DNA of 58,379 nt from an uncultured Bacteroidales bacterium (GTDB taxonomy: Bacteria; Bacteroidota; Bacteroidia; Bacteroidales; Bacteroidaceae). The translations under genes and the position numbers were made by a program. The stretch lies in assembly GCA_902760345.1 (NCBI GenBank), contig CACWFY010000026.1, forward strand, positions 1 through 58,379. The letters run 5' to 3'. The notes beneath the pieces are model-generated. The model made no database searches. It was not told the origin of the DNA and saw nothing but the letters and a program-made list of their open reading frames with translations. The stretch's first letter is position 1. Each line of letters begins with the position of its first letter. This document shows positions 25,935 to 34,086 of this stretch, one piece after another.

Positions 25935-26953
25935 CTATATAATGCCATTCTGGTGGCATAGTCGATACTGAGCGTCATGGCCGAATCGTTGGCAATGCCC
26001 TTGCCAGCTACGTCGAAGGCAGTGCCGTGGTCTACAGAGACGCGAATGATAGGTAGTCCGAGGGTGATATTGACGCCACTGGCCGAATCCATCTTGCCCG
26101 TTTCCTTGTTCCAGTTGAAGGCGCAGACCTTCAAGGGTATATGTCCCTGGTCGTGATACATGGCGACGACGCCGTCGAACTGTCCGCACTTGGCCTTGGC
26201 GAAGACGCTGTCAGGGGGTACAGGACCATCCACGTCGAAGCCACGCTGGCGCAGTTCCTCAATGGCGGGGATGATCTCCTGTGCCTCTTCCCAGCCGAAC
26301 ATGCCGTTCTCGCTGGAGTGGGGGTTGAGACCTGCCACGCCGATGTGGGGCTTTTCTATTCCAAACTGTCGGCAGGCGTCGTCGATGAGCTCTACGCACT
26401 CAATGACGCGGTCTTTTTTTACCAGATCGCAGGCCTTGCGCAAAGGCACATGCGTCGATACATGGATGACGCGGATGTTCTCGTCGGCCAGCATCATTGC
26501 ATACTTCTTGGTATTCGTGAACGTCGCGTAGATCTCCGTATGTCCATCGTAGTGGTGGCCGGCCAGATTCAGCGCCTCTTTGTTCAGCGGAGCGGTCACG
26601 GTGCCGTCCACCTCATCGGCCATTGCTAGTTCAATGGCCTTCCGTATATATTGGAAAGCGGCATTGCCGCATTGGGCCTGCACCTTGCCGAATTCAAAGG
26701 TGCTGAGGTCGACACATTGCAGGTCGAGCACGTCGATGGTGCCATATTCAAACTTCGCCTCTTGGACGCTCTGGATGGCGTTGACCTGTAGGTCGAAGCC
26801 CAACAGCTTGACGGCCTGTTGCATGATGGCGGCGTCGCCAGTAACCAGCGGACGACACTTCTCGTAGGTCTCTTTTCTGTTCAGGGCACGCACCGTAATC
26901 TCAGGACCAATGCCTGCGGGGTCGCCCATCGTGATGGCTAATATCGGTTTCAT
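25919..26953 (-). CDS. pdxA: PdxA-family 4-phospho-hydroxyacid dehydrogenase (PdxA or PdxA2)
   Basis: A 344-residue NAD-dependent, metal-binding dehydrogenase. It starts with ITMGDPAGIGPEI, and has VTAPLNKEALNLAGHHYDGH with a metal His, GLNPHSSENG with the second and MYHDQGHIPLKV with the third. PdxA oxidises 4-phosphohydroxy-L-threonine in vitamin B6 synthesis; the close paralogue PdxA2 oxidises D-threonate or D-erythronate 4-phosphate. The tight link to a DUF1537 kinase favours the second role, but B6 synthesis cannot be excluded. The C-terminal RGER and stop codon come from a heptamer array. Confidence 0.88.
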   Translation of the reverse strand: MKPILAITMGDPAGIGPEITVRALNRKETYEKCRPLVTGDAAIMQQAVKLLGFDLQVNAIQSVQEAKFEYGTIDVLDLQCVDLSTFEFGKVQAQCGNAAFQYIRKAIELAMADEVDGTVTAPLNKEALNLAGHHYDGHTEIYATFTNTKKYAMMLADENIRVIHVSTHVPLRKACDLVKKDRVIECVELIDDACRQFGIEKPHIGVAGLNPHSSENGMFGWEEAQEIIPAIEELRQRGFDVDGPVPPDSVFAKAKCGQFDGVVAMYHDQGHIPLKVCAFNWNKETGKMDSASGVNITLGLPIIRVSVDHGTAFDVAGKGIANDSAMTLSIDYATRMALYRRGER

Positions 26954-26964
26954 AGCTTATTTTT

Positions 26965-27020
26965 CGTTATGACGTTATTTCGATGTTTTGAAGCCTCGAT
27001 GTTTCGAAATTTCGAGTTAA
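26965..27020. repeat. Octamer tandem array CGATGTTT-like (7 units)
   Basis: The gap between the alcohol dehydrogenase and pdxA genes is made of 8-bp units: cgttatga, cgttattt, cgatgttt, tgaagcct, cgatgttt, cgaaattt, cgagttaa. The last unit overlaps the dehydrogenase stop region. Confidence 0.7.
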
Positions 27021-28162
27021 TATAATGAATTATAGATTTCGCGGGCGTCTTGTTCCGTTACTTCTCTTGGGTTGTTCTTCAGCAGTCGCTGTACCTGCAT
27101 GGCGGCTTTAGCCATGCCGTCGACAGCCGTCTGGGGAATGCCTAATGCCGTCAACTTATCGGGAATGCCCACAGCTGCGGCTAAGCAATAGATGAAGTCG
27201 ACACCACGCTGGGCCGTCTCTTCGTCATTTTTGCCTGGGTGACAGCCTAAGGCCAGCGCTACCTCTGCATGGCGCTTGATGTTGGCCGGCATATTGAACT
27301 TCATCACACTGGGCAACAGGATGGCATTGCTGAGGCCGTGAGGAATGTGGAACTCGCCTCCGAGTGGATAGCTCAAGGCATGGACGGCAGCAGTGTTGAC
27401 GGGACCTAAGCACAGTCCGCCATACAGCGAACCGAAGGCCAGCGCCTCGCGAGCCTCTACGTCTTTGCCGTCCTTCACGGAACGCTCCAGGTTGGCGGCA
27501 ATCAACTGAATGCCTTTCAGCGCATAGATGTCGACAGAGGGGTGGGCAAACTTGTTGGTATAGGCCTCAATGCAATGGGTCAGTGCGTCCATACCGGTGT
27601 CGGCAGTCACCTTTGCAGGGACGGTCCACGTCAGTTGGGGATCAACATAGGCAGCGTCGGCAATGAGGTAGGGCGACACGATGCCTTTCTTCAGGTGGTC
27701 GCGCTCGTCCAGCAGGATAGCGTTGGGCGACACCTCCGAACCCGTTCCGGCTGTCGTGGGCAGACAGGCAAACCACAGGCCCTTCTGCTTGATAAACCCT
27801 GTGCCGAAGCAGTCTTCTGCCTGTTGGTCGCTATTGATAAAGGCGGCCACGAGTTTGGTAAGGTCGAGCACAGAGCCGCCTCCGATGCCTACCACGCTGT
27901 CGGCGCCAAACGCACGGGCTTTCTCCAAAATCTTCTTGAAGTCGTTGACCGTCGGCTCGGCCACGATGTCCTGATAGGTCTCGATGCTGATGCCTGCGGC
28001 CCTGAGGGTAGTTAAAGACGCCTCAATCAGCGGCAGGATAGGGGGCGCCGTCAGCACAAACAGCCGCTGCAGGCCCATCTTCTGGTAGTCGTCTACTAAT
28101 GTCTGGATGCAGCCCGTTCCGAACACAATCTTCTGGGGCTGCAAAAGGGTAATCGCTTTCAT
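27017..28162 (-). CDS. Iron-containing alcohol dehydrogenase
   Basis: About 381 residues from ATG at 28162 (MKAITLLQPQKIVFGTGC), which fits the family; a longer upstream reading exists but has no family sequence. The nucleotide motif GIGGGSVLDLTK, the metal ligands in DALTHCIEAYTN, HALSYPLGGEFHIPHGLSNA, and the overall length are those of group III iron-dependent alcohol dehydrogenases (butanol, lactaldehyde, 1,3-propanediol types). The substrate is not visible. It is upstream of pdxA and the sugar-acid kinase in the same direction, so it may supply or remove an intermediate of that pathway; this is inference. Confidence 0.9.
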   Translation of the reverse strand: MKAITLLQPQKIVFGTGCIQTLVDDYQKMGLQRLFVLTAPPILPLIEASLTTLRAAGISIETYQDIVAEPTVNDFKKILEKARAFGADSVVGIGGGSVLDLTKLVAAFINSDQQAEDCFGTGFIKQKGLWFACLPTTAGTGSEVSPNAILLDERDHLKKGIVSPYLIADAAYVDPQLTWTVPAKVTADTGMDALTHCIEAYTNKFAHPSVDIYALKGIQLIAANLERSVKDGKDVEAREALAFGSLYGGLCLGPVNTAAVHALSYPLGGEFHIPHGLSNAILLPSVMKFNMPANIKRHAEVALALGCHPGKNDEETAQRGVDFIYCLAAAVGIPDKLTALGIPQTAVDGMAKAAMQVQRLLKNNPREVTEQDAREIYNSLY

Positions 28163-28235
28163 ACGTCTTGTTTTATTATCTATAATTTTAAGACGTACAA
28201 AAGCGATTTTTGTCCCCTCTGTGTTTTTCTTAGTA

Positions 28236-29900
28236 TTAATATGCTTGTTCGTGCACGCCTTTGACAGCGCGGCCACTGGGATCATTCATGCCTTTGAAAG
28301 CGGCATCCCATTCGAGGGCGATAGCAGTGCTACAGGCCACGCTTGCCTCGCTTGGAACGCTTTTAGCAGCAGAATCACTGGGGAAGTGTTCTGCGAAGAT
28401 GCAACGATAGTAGTACTCTTCCTTATTCTTTGGCGGGTTAATGGGGAAACGCTCGGCAGCGTGTGCCATCTGCTCGTCGGAAACCGCTGCCGTCGTTACG
28501 GCTTTCAGCGTGTCGATCCATGAGTAACCAACGCCATCGCTGAACTGCTCCTTCTGGCGCCAAGCTACCTCGGTTGGCAGCATATCAGCAAAGGCCTCGC
28601 GCACAATCTTCTTCTCCATCGTTGTGCCTGGACACATCTTGGCCTCAGGGCTGGTGCGCATAGCTACATCGAGGAACTCCTTGTCGAGGAATGGTACACG
28701 GCCCTCTACGCCCCAGGCGCTCAGACTCTTGTTGGCGCGCAGACAGTCATACATATGCAGCTTGGAGAGCTTACGAACGGTCTCCTCATGGAAATCCTTG
28801 GCTGATGGCGCCTTGTGGAAGTAGAGATAGCCTCCAAAGATCTCATCGGCTCCCTCGCCAGAGAGTACCATCTTGATACCCATTGACTTGATGACGCGAG
28901 CCAACAGATACATAGGTGTTGAGGCTCTAACGGTGGTTACATCGTAGGTCTCGATAAAGTAGATGACATCGCGGATGGCATCAAGACCCTCTTGTATAGT
29001 GTAGTTGATTTCGTGGTGGACGGTGCCGATGTGGTCGGCTACCATTTTGGCTTTAGCAAGATCGGGTGCCCCCTTCAGGCCCACTGCAAACGAGTGCAGA
29101 CGTGGCCAGTAGGCTTTAGTCTTGGAATCGTCCTCAATACGATGCTCGCTGAACTTCTCGGCGATGGCTGAGATGACAGAAGAATCGAGACCACCAGAGA
29201 GCAGCACGCCATAAGGCACATCGCTCATCAACTGGCGCTTAACGGCAGCAGTAAGTGCATCGTGTATTGCAGGTACGCTGGCCTGATTATCCTTTACGGC
29301 ATCGTAGCTGAACCAATCGCGCTTATAGTAGCGCTTCATACCTGGGTCGCCACTCCAGTAGTAGTGTCCAGGTAGGAATGGCTCGTAACGCTCGCACTGA
29401 CCCTCGAGGGCTTTCAACTCTGAGGCCACATAAACGGTGCCGTCAGCATCGTAACCAATATAAAGTGGGATAACTCCAATGGGGTCGCGGGCAATGAGGA
29501 AATCATCCTTCTCTTCGTCGTAAAGTGCAAAGGCGAAGATACCACTCAGGTCTTCGAGGAAGTTGATGCCCTTGTCGCGATAGAGTGCCAGGATGACCTC
29601 GCAGTCGCTGCCCGTCTGGAACTCGTAATTGCCAGCGTAGAGGCGACGAATCTCCTGATGGTTGTAAATCTCGCCATTAACTGCGAGAACCTGTTTCTTA
29701 TCAGGAGAGTAAAGTGGCTGACCACCTGATTCTGGGTCTACAATGCTCAATCGCTCGTGGGCCAAAATGGCTGATCCGCCACAATAAATTCCACTCCAGT
29801 CAGGTCCGCGATGGCGGATCTTCTGACTCATCTTTAATGCCTTCTCACGCAGCTGGTGCGTTTGCTCCTTTACATTGAATATACTTACTATTCCACACAT
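28236..29900 (-). CDS. asnB: Asparagine synthetase B, glutamine-hydrolysing
   Basis: A 554-residue enzyme making asparagine from aspartate with glutamine and ATP. The catalytic Cys2 (MCGIVSIF) starts the class II glutaminase domain (IRHRGPDWSG, HERLSIVD, AVNGEIYNHQEIR), followed by the synthetase domain with the pyrophosphate loop LLSGGLDSSVISA near 235 and SGEGADEIFGGY. Full length, E. coli AsnB type. It follows an ammonium transporter gene by 33 bases at the end of the glnB-amt-porin-amt unit, so it probably shares nitrogen control. Confidence 0.95.
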   Translation of the reverse strand: MCGIVSIFNVKEQTHQLREKALKMSQKIRHRGPDWSGIYCGGSAILAHERLSIVDPESGGQPLYSPDKKQVLAVNGEIYNHQEIRRLYAGNYEFQTGSDCEVILALYRDKGINFLEDLSGIFAFALYDEEKDDFLIARDPIGVIPLYIGYDADGTVYVASELKALEGQCERYEPFLPGHYYWSGDPGMKRYYKRDWFSYDAVKDNQASVPAIHDALTAAVKRQLMSDVPYGVLLSGGLDSSVISAIAEKFSEHRIEDDSKTKAYWPRLHSFAVGLKGAPDLAKAKMVADHIGTVHHEINYTIQEGLDAIRDVIYFIETYDVTTVRASTPMYLLARVIKSMGIKMVLSGEGADEIFGGYLYFHKAPSAKDFHEETVRKLSKLHMYDCLRANKSLSAWGVEGRVPFLDKEFLDVAMRTSPEAKMCPGTTMEKKIVREAFADMLPTEVAWRQKEQFSDGVGYSWIDTLKAVTTAAVSDEQMAHAAERFPINPPKNKEEYYYRCIFAEHFPSDSAAKSVPSEASVACSTAIALEWDAAFKGMNDPSGRAVKGVHEQAY

Positions 29901-29933
29901 AGCTTTATTACGATTTGAAATTTCCGACTTTAA

Positions 29934-31331
29934 TTATTTTTTCTCTTTTTCCCTGATATGCTCCTCATATTCAGCCAGCTCGCGCTCGCCAATCTGTGCA
30001 AACCCATAGTGTTCATCATGCTGTGAGAAGTCAAGACCGACTTTCTCGCTATAGACAGAGACACGCATGGGAATGAGAAGGTCGATGAGCTTGTAGCCCA
30101 GCCAACTCATGGCGAAGGTATAGAGGAATACGATGACGATAGCAAGCAAATGATAGAGGAAAATAACGAATCCCTCCCATGTGCCGGCAATAAGTCCTTC
30201 TTGGATGAAGATACCTGTGAGTACGGTACCGAAGATACCACCCGTGCCGTGAGTGGGAAATACGTCGAGGGCATCGTCGATGCTCGTGTGTGAACGCCAG
30301 TAGACGGCAATGTTACAGATGAGCGTGATGACAAAGGCAATAAAGATGCTCTGGCCTACGGTGACATAACCAGCAGAGGGCGTGATGGCTACCAAGCCAA
30401 CAACACAACCCACGGCAGCACCCATTGCTGAGGGCTTGCGGCCTCGCAGGCAGTCGAAGAATATCCACGTCATCATAGCCGTAGCCGAAGCAGTATTCGT
30501 ATTCAGAAACGCCTTGATGGCTTGTCCGTCTGCATGGAGCGAAGAGCCCGCATTGAAGCCGAACCAGCCCAGCCATAACATAGCTGCACCCAGAAGTACA
30601 AAGGGGATGTTGGCTGGTTCGCTCTTGCGGGTCTCCGCCTTGCGCCGACCGAGGAAGATGGCACCTGCCAGAGCGGCTATACCACTGGAGGCATGTACTA
30701 CGATACCTCCTGCAAAGTCGATGACACCCCACTTCATAAACAGTCCCTCTGGATGCCAAGTCATATGGGCTAGCGGACAATAGATGATGAAGAAAAAGAA
30801 TATCATGAAGAACATATATGCCGAGAAGCGTACACGCTCTGCAAATGAACCGGTGATCAGCGACGGTGTGATGATGGCGAACTTCATCTGGAACAGGGCA
30901 AAGAGCGCCAGTGGAATGGATGCACCACCTAAGATATTTCCTGCCGGTGTGGTATATACCTCGGCACCCACGTTCTGGAACATTAGGAATGTTAGTGGAT
31001 TACCGATGATGCCACCGATGTCATCACCAAAGCACAGTGAGAACCCGATGACCACCCACAACACAGAAATCAGTCCCATAGCGATAAACGACTGGAGCAT
31101 TGTTGAAATAACATTCTTCGCTCCCACCATGCCGCCATAGAAAAACGACAGACCGGGTGTCATCATCAACACAAAAATCGTGGCCGTAATCAGCCAGGCC
31201 ACATCTGCAGCTGAGATGACTGACCAGTCACACTCGAATGTAGGTTCACCTACAAATACACCTGCAACGGCTATCAAAGTCATGGCCGTCATCAGGATAA
31301 TCCAACGTTTCTTGATCTTCATATCTTTCAT
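29934..31331 (-). CDS. amt: Ammonium transporter (second copy, 465 residues)
   Basis: An Amt/MEP/Rh channel with an N-terminal signal-like helix and about eleven membrane segments. The family region MMTPGLSFFYGGMVGAKNVI is at about 55-75; the pore twin histidines lie in GGIVVHASSGIAALAGA and FPTHGTGGIFG. The charged cytosolic tail ends in EHIREKEKK. It differs clearly from the 418-residue Amt upstream, so it is not a recent duplicate. A strong hairpin terminator lies 20 bases before the start, so expression relative to the upstream genes may be reduced or controlled separately. Confidence 0.94.
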   Translation of the reverse strand: MKDMKIKKRWIILMTAMTLIAVAGVFVGEPTFECDWSVISAADVAWLITATIFVLMMTPGLSFFYGGMVGAKNVISTMLQSFIAMGLISVLWVVIGFSLCFGDDIGGIIGNPLTFLMFQNVGAEVYTTPAGNILGGASIPLALFALFQMKFAIITPSLITGSFAERVRFSAYMFFMIFFFFIIYCPLAHMTWHPEGLFMKWGVIDFAGGIVVHASSGIAALAGAIFLGRRKAETRKSEPANIPFVLLGAAMLWLGWFGFNAGSSLHADGQAIKAFLNTNTASATAMMTWIFFDCLRGRKPSAMGAAVGCVVGLVAITPSAGYVTVGQSIFIAFVITLICNIAVYWRSHTSIDDALDVFPTHGTGGIFGTVLTGIFIQEGLIAGTWEGFVIFLYHLLAIVIVFLYTFAMSWLGYKLIDLLIPMRVSVYSEKVGLDFSQHDEHYGFAQIGERELAEYEEHIREKEKK

Positions 31332-31350
31332 CAGTTTGAATGTTTGCTTG

Positions 31351-31384
31351 AAAAACCTCTTCCTGCCATCCCGGCAGGAAGAGG
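31351..31384 (-). terminator. Strong terminator or attenuator between the porin and second amt gene
   Basis: A perfect 12-bp stem (CCTCTTCCTGCC / GGCAGGAAGAGG, loop of five) with five T after it on the minus strand. It ends 17 bases after the porin stop codon and 20 bases before the next start codon. Confidence 0.85.
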
Positions 31385-31400
31385 AGATTAACCTGGAAGA

Positions 31401-32123
31401 TTAAGGCTGCAGCGTAAAGCCAAAGACCAGGTAGGCTTGCTGTGAACAGGGGTTGCCCACAATCTGTCCGAAGACAGGAATGGAGAACGAATCTGTCACC
31501 TTGATTTCTTTCGTGGCTTTCAGCGATAGGTTGGTCACTGCAAAGCCGTTTGTCTTATAAATGCCACTGGCATAGGGGACGGCACCGGCCGTAGCAGTCC
31601 AGTCTACTGAAGCGAGTTTGAATGGGACAACTACTTCCATGTAACTGCTGTAGGCCCGCTTGCCGATTTCCCCTTCTTCTGTTGCTTCTTTGTAGTCATT
31701 GCCAGCAAAGTTTGTGAACCACTGCAACGAAGCGAAACCGAAGTCGTAACCAATATTTCCTTCAAAGACGTGGTTCGTGCCGTGCGAGTCATACTTGAAA
31801 TAACGTCCTTCAGGATCTAGTCCTTCTTTGCTGAACCAATAGTCGGTAACACCGATGTTTAGACCGCCAATAGTATAGGCCAGTGTAAGGTCGAACTCCT
31901 TGGCATCTTCAGGATTCGTCAGACCATAGCTTCCCCATGCTGACAGCGAGAGTCCTTTGTAGCCCACGCCTAATGATGGCTGTATTGCCGTGCTTCCTAA
32001 ATCCTGGCCACGCCAGACATAACTACTTACGATATCTCCACTTACCGTTGTTTCAATCTCATCCTGTGCCATAGCACTCATTCCTGTAGCGATCATTATC
32101 GCCATTAACACAATCTTTTTCAT
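31401..32123 (-). CDS. TorF-family putative porin (outer-membrane beta-barrel)
   Basis: A 240-residue protein with a signal peptide (MAIMIATGMSAMAQ) and an alternating beta-strand pattern from VSGDIVSSYVWRGQ to the terminal VFGFTLQP with a C-terminal aromatic strand. The start VSSYVWRGQDLG is typical of the TIGR02001/Gcw_chp group of putative porins, which often lie next to ammonium transporters. Position between two amt genes and behind glnB suggests it lets ammonium or another small nitrogen source through the outer membrane. This is inference from context. Confidence 0.8.
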   Translation of the reverse strand: MKKIVLMAIMIATGMSAMAQDEIETTVSGDIVSSYVWRGQDLGSTAIQPSLGVGYKGLSLSAWGSYGLTNPEDAKEFDLTLAYTIGGLNIGVTDYWFSKEGLDPEGRYFKYDSHGTNHVFEGNIGYDFGFASLQWFTNFAGNDYKEATEEGEIGKRAYSSYMEVVVPFKLASVDWTATAGAVPYASGIYKTNGFAVTNLSLKATKEIKVTDSFSIPVFGQIVGNPCSQQAYLVFGFTLQP

Positions 32124-32125
32124 AA

Positions 32126-32167
32126 TTTTTAATTCTTAATTCGTAACTCTTAATTCTTAATTCAGTT
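32126..32167. repeat. Heptamer array TTCTTAA (about 5-6 units) between amt and porin genes
   Basis: Units tttttaa, ttcttaa, ttcgtaa, ctcttaa, ttcttaa, then a partial ttcagtt that overlaps the amt stop codon. The unit is AT-rich and related to the array behind the next gene (33442-33469). Confidence 0.8.
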
Positions 32168-33418
32168 ATAGCACATCTCTCCGTGTTCATAAACGTCGAG
32201 ACCTTCCTCTTCTATTCGTTTGTCAACGCGCAGGCCATGCAGTTTCTTGATGCCATAGAACAGAGCGAAACCACAGGCAACAGCCCAGAGGTCGATGACC
32301 AGGATGCCGAAGCACTCAGCACCGAAGAATCCCCATCCGTGACCATAAAAAGCACCGTTAGACGTAGATAGCAGACCAGTCATCAGTGTACCCAGAATAC
32401 CGCAGACACCATGTACTGAAGAAGCGCCCACAGGGTCGTCGATATGTAGCTTGTGATCGATAAACTCGATGGCAAAAACCAGCACGATGCCACAGACAAG
32501 ACCGATAATCACAGCACCTGCAGGCGATACGAGGTCACAACCTGCTGTGATACCTACCAAACCTGCCAATACGCCGTTGAGCGTCAGTGAAAGCGATGGT
32601 TTGCCATATTTGGCCCATGTGAGGAACATCGTAGCCACACCACCGGCAGCAGCTGCAAGGTTGGTGGTCAGGAATACGTGAGAAATCGCAATGCGGTTGA
32701 CCTCACCAGTGGCGGCCAGCTGTGATCCGGGGTTGAAACCAAACCATCCCAGCCAGAGGATGAATACACCGAGAGAAGCAATCATAAGGTTATGACCGGG
32801 AATAGCATTGCTCTTCTTGTCAGCGCTGTACTTGCCGATACGGGGACCCAATGCCAGAGCACCAATCAGTGCCAGCACACCACCTACGCTGTGTACGATG
32901 GCAGAGCCTGCAAAATCGTGGAAGACATCGCCAAAGGTAGTCATCATAAAGCTGTCGGCAGCATCGTTGCAGAGCCAGCCGCCACCCCATGTCCAGTGAC
33001 CTTCGATGGGATAGATGAACAGCGAGATAACAGCACTATAAATAAGGTACATCGAGAACTTGGTGCGCTCGGCCATAGCACCAGAGACGATAGTAGCACT
33101 GGTGGCACAGAACACAGTCTCGAAAATCAAGAAGCCTTCCGTCGGCAGATCGCCCTTATAGAAACTCAGGCCGCCCCAATTGGGCATACCGATAAAGCCT
33201 CCCAGCACATCGCTTCCGAACATAAAGCCGAAGCCAAGGAAGAAGAACAGCAACGAGCCGAACATGAAGTCGACAAAGTTCTTCATCAGGATGTTCGCCG
33301 TGTTTTTACTACGCGTAAAACCTGCTTCACATAGCGCAAAGCCCGGTTGCATCCAGAAAACCAACATGGCTGCCAATAGCATCCATACAGTATCGAGTGA
33401 TAATCCAATTTCGTTCAT
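32162..33418 (-). CDS. amt: Ammonium transporter (first copy, 418 residues)
   Basis: An Amt-family channel that begins directly with the first membrane helix (TVWMLLAAMLVFWMQPGFAL), then CEAGFTRSKNTANILMKN. The pore His regions are IVHSVGGVLALIGA and SSVHGVCGILGT. The tail ends in MCYN and the stop lies in a heptamer array. It is directly downstream of glnB, the standard arrangement in which GlnB/GlnK blocks the channel when nitrogen is sufficient. Confidence 0.95.
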   Translation of the reverse strand: MNEIGLSLDTVWMLLAAMLVFWMQPGFALCEAGFTRSKNTANILMKNFVDFMFGSLLFFFLGFGFMFGSDVLGGFIGMPNWGGLSFYKGDLPTEGFLIFETVFCATSATIVSGAMAERTKFSMYLIYSAVISLFIYPIEGHWTWGGGWLCNDAADSFMMTTFGDVFHDFAGSAIVHSVGGVLALIGALALGPRIGKYSADKKSNAIPGHNLMIASLGVFILWLGWFGFNPGSQLAATGEVNRIAISHVFLTTNLAAAAGGVATMFLTWAKYGKPSLSLTLNGVLAGLVGITAGCDLVSPAGAVIIGLVCGIVLVFAIEFIDHKLHIDDPVGASSVHGVCGILGTLMTGLLSTSNGAFYGHGWGFFGAECFGILVIDLWAVACGFALFYGIKKLHGLRVDKRIEEEGLDVYEHGEMCYN

Positions 33419-33441
33419 AATCCTGAAAATTTAGTTTTTTA

Positions 33442-33469
33442 CTCTTAATTCTTAACTCTTAACTACTTC
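33442..33469. repeat. Heptamer array CTCTTAA (4 units) between glnB and amt
   Basis: Units ctcttaa, ttcttaa, ctcttaa, ctacttc. The last unit contains the glnB stop codon (33463-33465, minus strand). Confidence 0.8.
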
Positions 33470-33810
33470 TTGTCTCTTAGTACCGTATCACCGTTTTCAC
33501 CCGTACGAATCGACCAAGTGTCTATCACGTCGCTCACGAAGATGCGGCCGTCACCGACCTCGCCCGTGTGGGCTACCTCCAGTATTACCTTTACCGTCGG
33601 ATCGAGGAAGATGTCGCGACAGACGATGGTGATGGCTACGCGCTCAATGACATCGGTACTGTACTGGACACCACGATATATGCGCTCCTGACGGCTCTGG
33701 CCGATGCCGTGCACGTCGTGGTACTCAAACCAGTCAATGTCGGATGATAGCAAAGCAGCTTTCACCTCCTCGAACTTCGTCTTGCGGATAATTGCTTCAA
33801 TCTTTTTCAT
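33463..33810 (-). CDS. glnB: P-II family nitrogen regulator
   Basis: A 115-residue signal protein that senses 2-oxoglutarate and ATP/ADP and controls ammonium channels and other targets. The T-loop has the modifiable Tyr (RIYRGVQYSTDVIER), the B-loop is TGEVGDGRIFV, and the C-loop contains IRTGENGD. Length and order are those of GlnB/GlnK. First gene of glnB-amt-porin-amt-asnB. Its promoter shares core and upstream sequence with those of glnA and gltB. Confidence 0.95.
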   Translation of the reverse strand: MKKIEAIIRKTKFEEVKAALLSSDIDWFEYHDVHGIGQSRQERIYRGVQYSTDVIERVAITIVCRDIFLDPTVKVILEVAHTGEVGDGRIFVSDVIDTWSIRTGENGDTVLRDKK

Positions 33811-33867
33811 ACCTTAAAACTATTTAATTAAACAATGAAATTGTGACACTTTGTCATTTGTTTGGTG

Positions 33868-33893
33868 CAAAGTTACGACATTTTGATAGCAAA
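33868..33893 (-). promoter_or_regulatory. glnB promoter, nitrogen-type core
   Basis: Minus-strand TTTGCTATCAAAATGTCG followed by the -7 box TAACTTTG (33868-33875) and CACC. The glnA promoter has the same core with one base changed before the box. Confidence 0.75.
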
Positions 33894-33965
33894 ATAATGC
33901 AAATACACTTCCTTTTGGTTTTTAAATTCGTGTTTTCTTACCCTTTTGCTATTACTTTGTTTTAT

Positions 33966-33979
33966 TTGCTTATAATTTA
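33966..33979 (-). promoter_or_regulatory. Upstream half-site of the shared nitrogen element (glnB)
   Basis: Plus-strand TTGCTTATAATTTA. The CTTA starts 101 bases from the -7 box, as in glnA (101) and gltB (100). The second half-site seen at those genes is not evident here. Confidence 0.5.
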
Positions 33980-34051
33980 AAAGATTTTAACACCGTTTTC
34001 TTACAATCTGTTACTTTTGTCGAATATGAAGGCGATTTTGCTAAGTGTTTC

Positions 34052-34082
34052 TTGTTTTTTCTGCCCAATCGCTGTATCTTTG
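34052..34082 (+). promoter_or_regulatory. dapF promoter, very close to the start codon
   Basis: TATCTTTG (34075-34082) with TTG 23 bases upstream (34052-34054). The ATG of dapF is at 34087, only four bases after the box, so the transcript may have no leader. Confidence 0.65.
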
Positions 34083-34086
34083 CAGC

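Noticed and set aside
33981-34016. A second full nitrogen inverted repeat before glnB using CTTACAATCTG at 34000-34010
   Set aside because: The half-site is a good match, but no partner stands at the 17-base spacing; it may belong to dapF or be chance.
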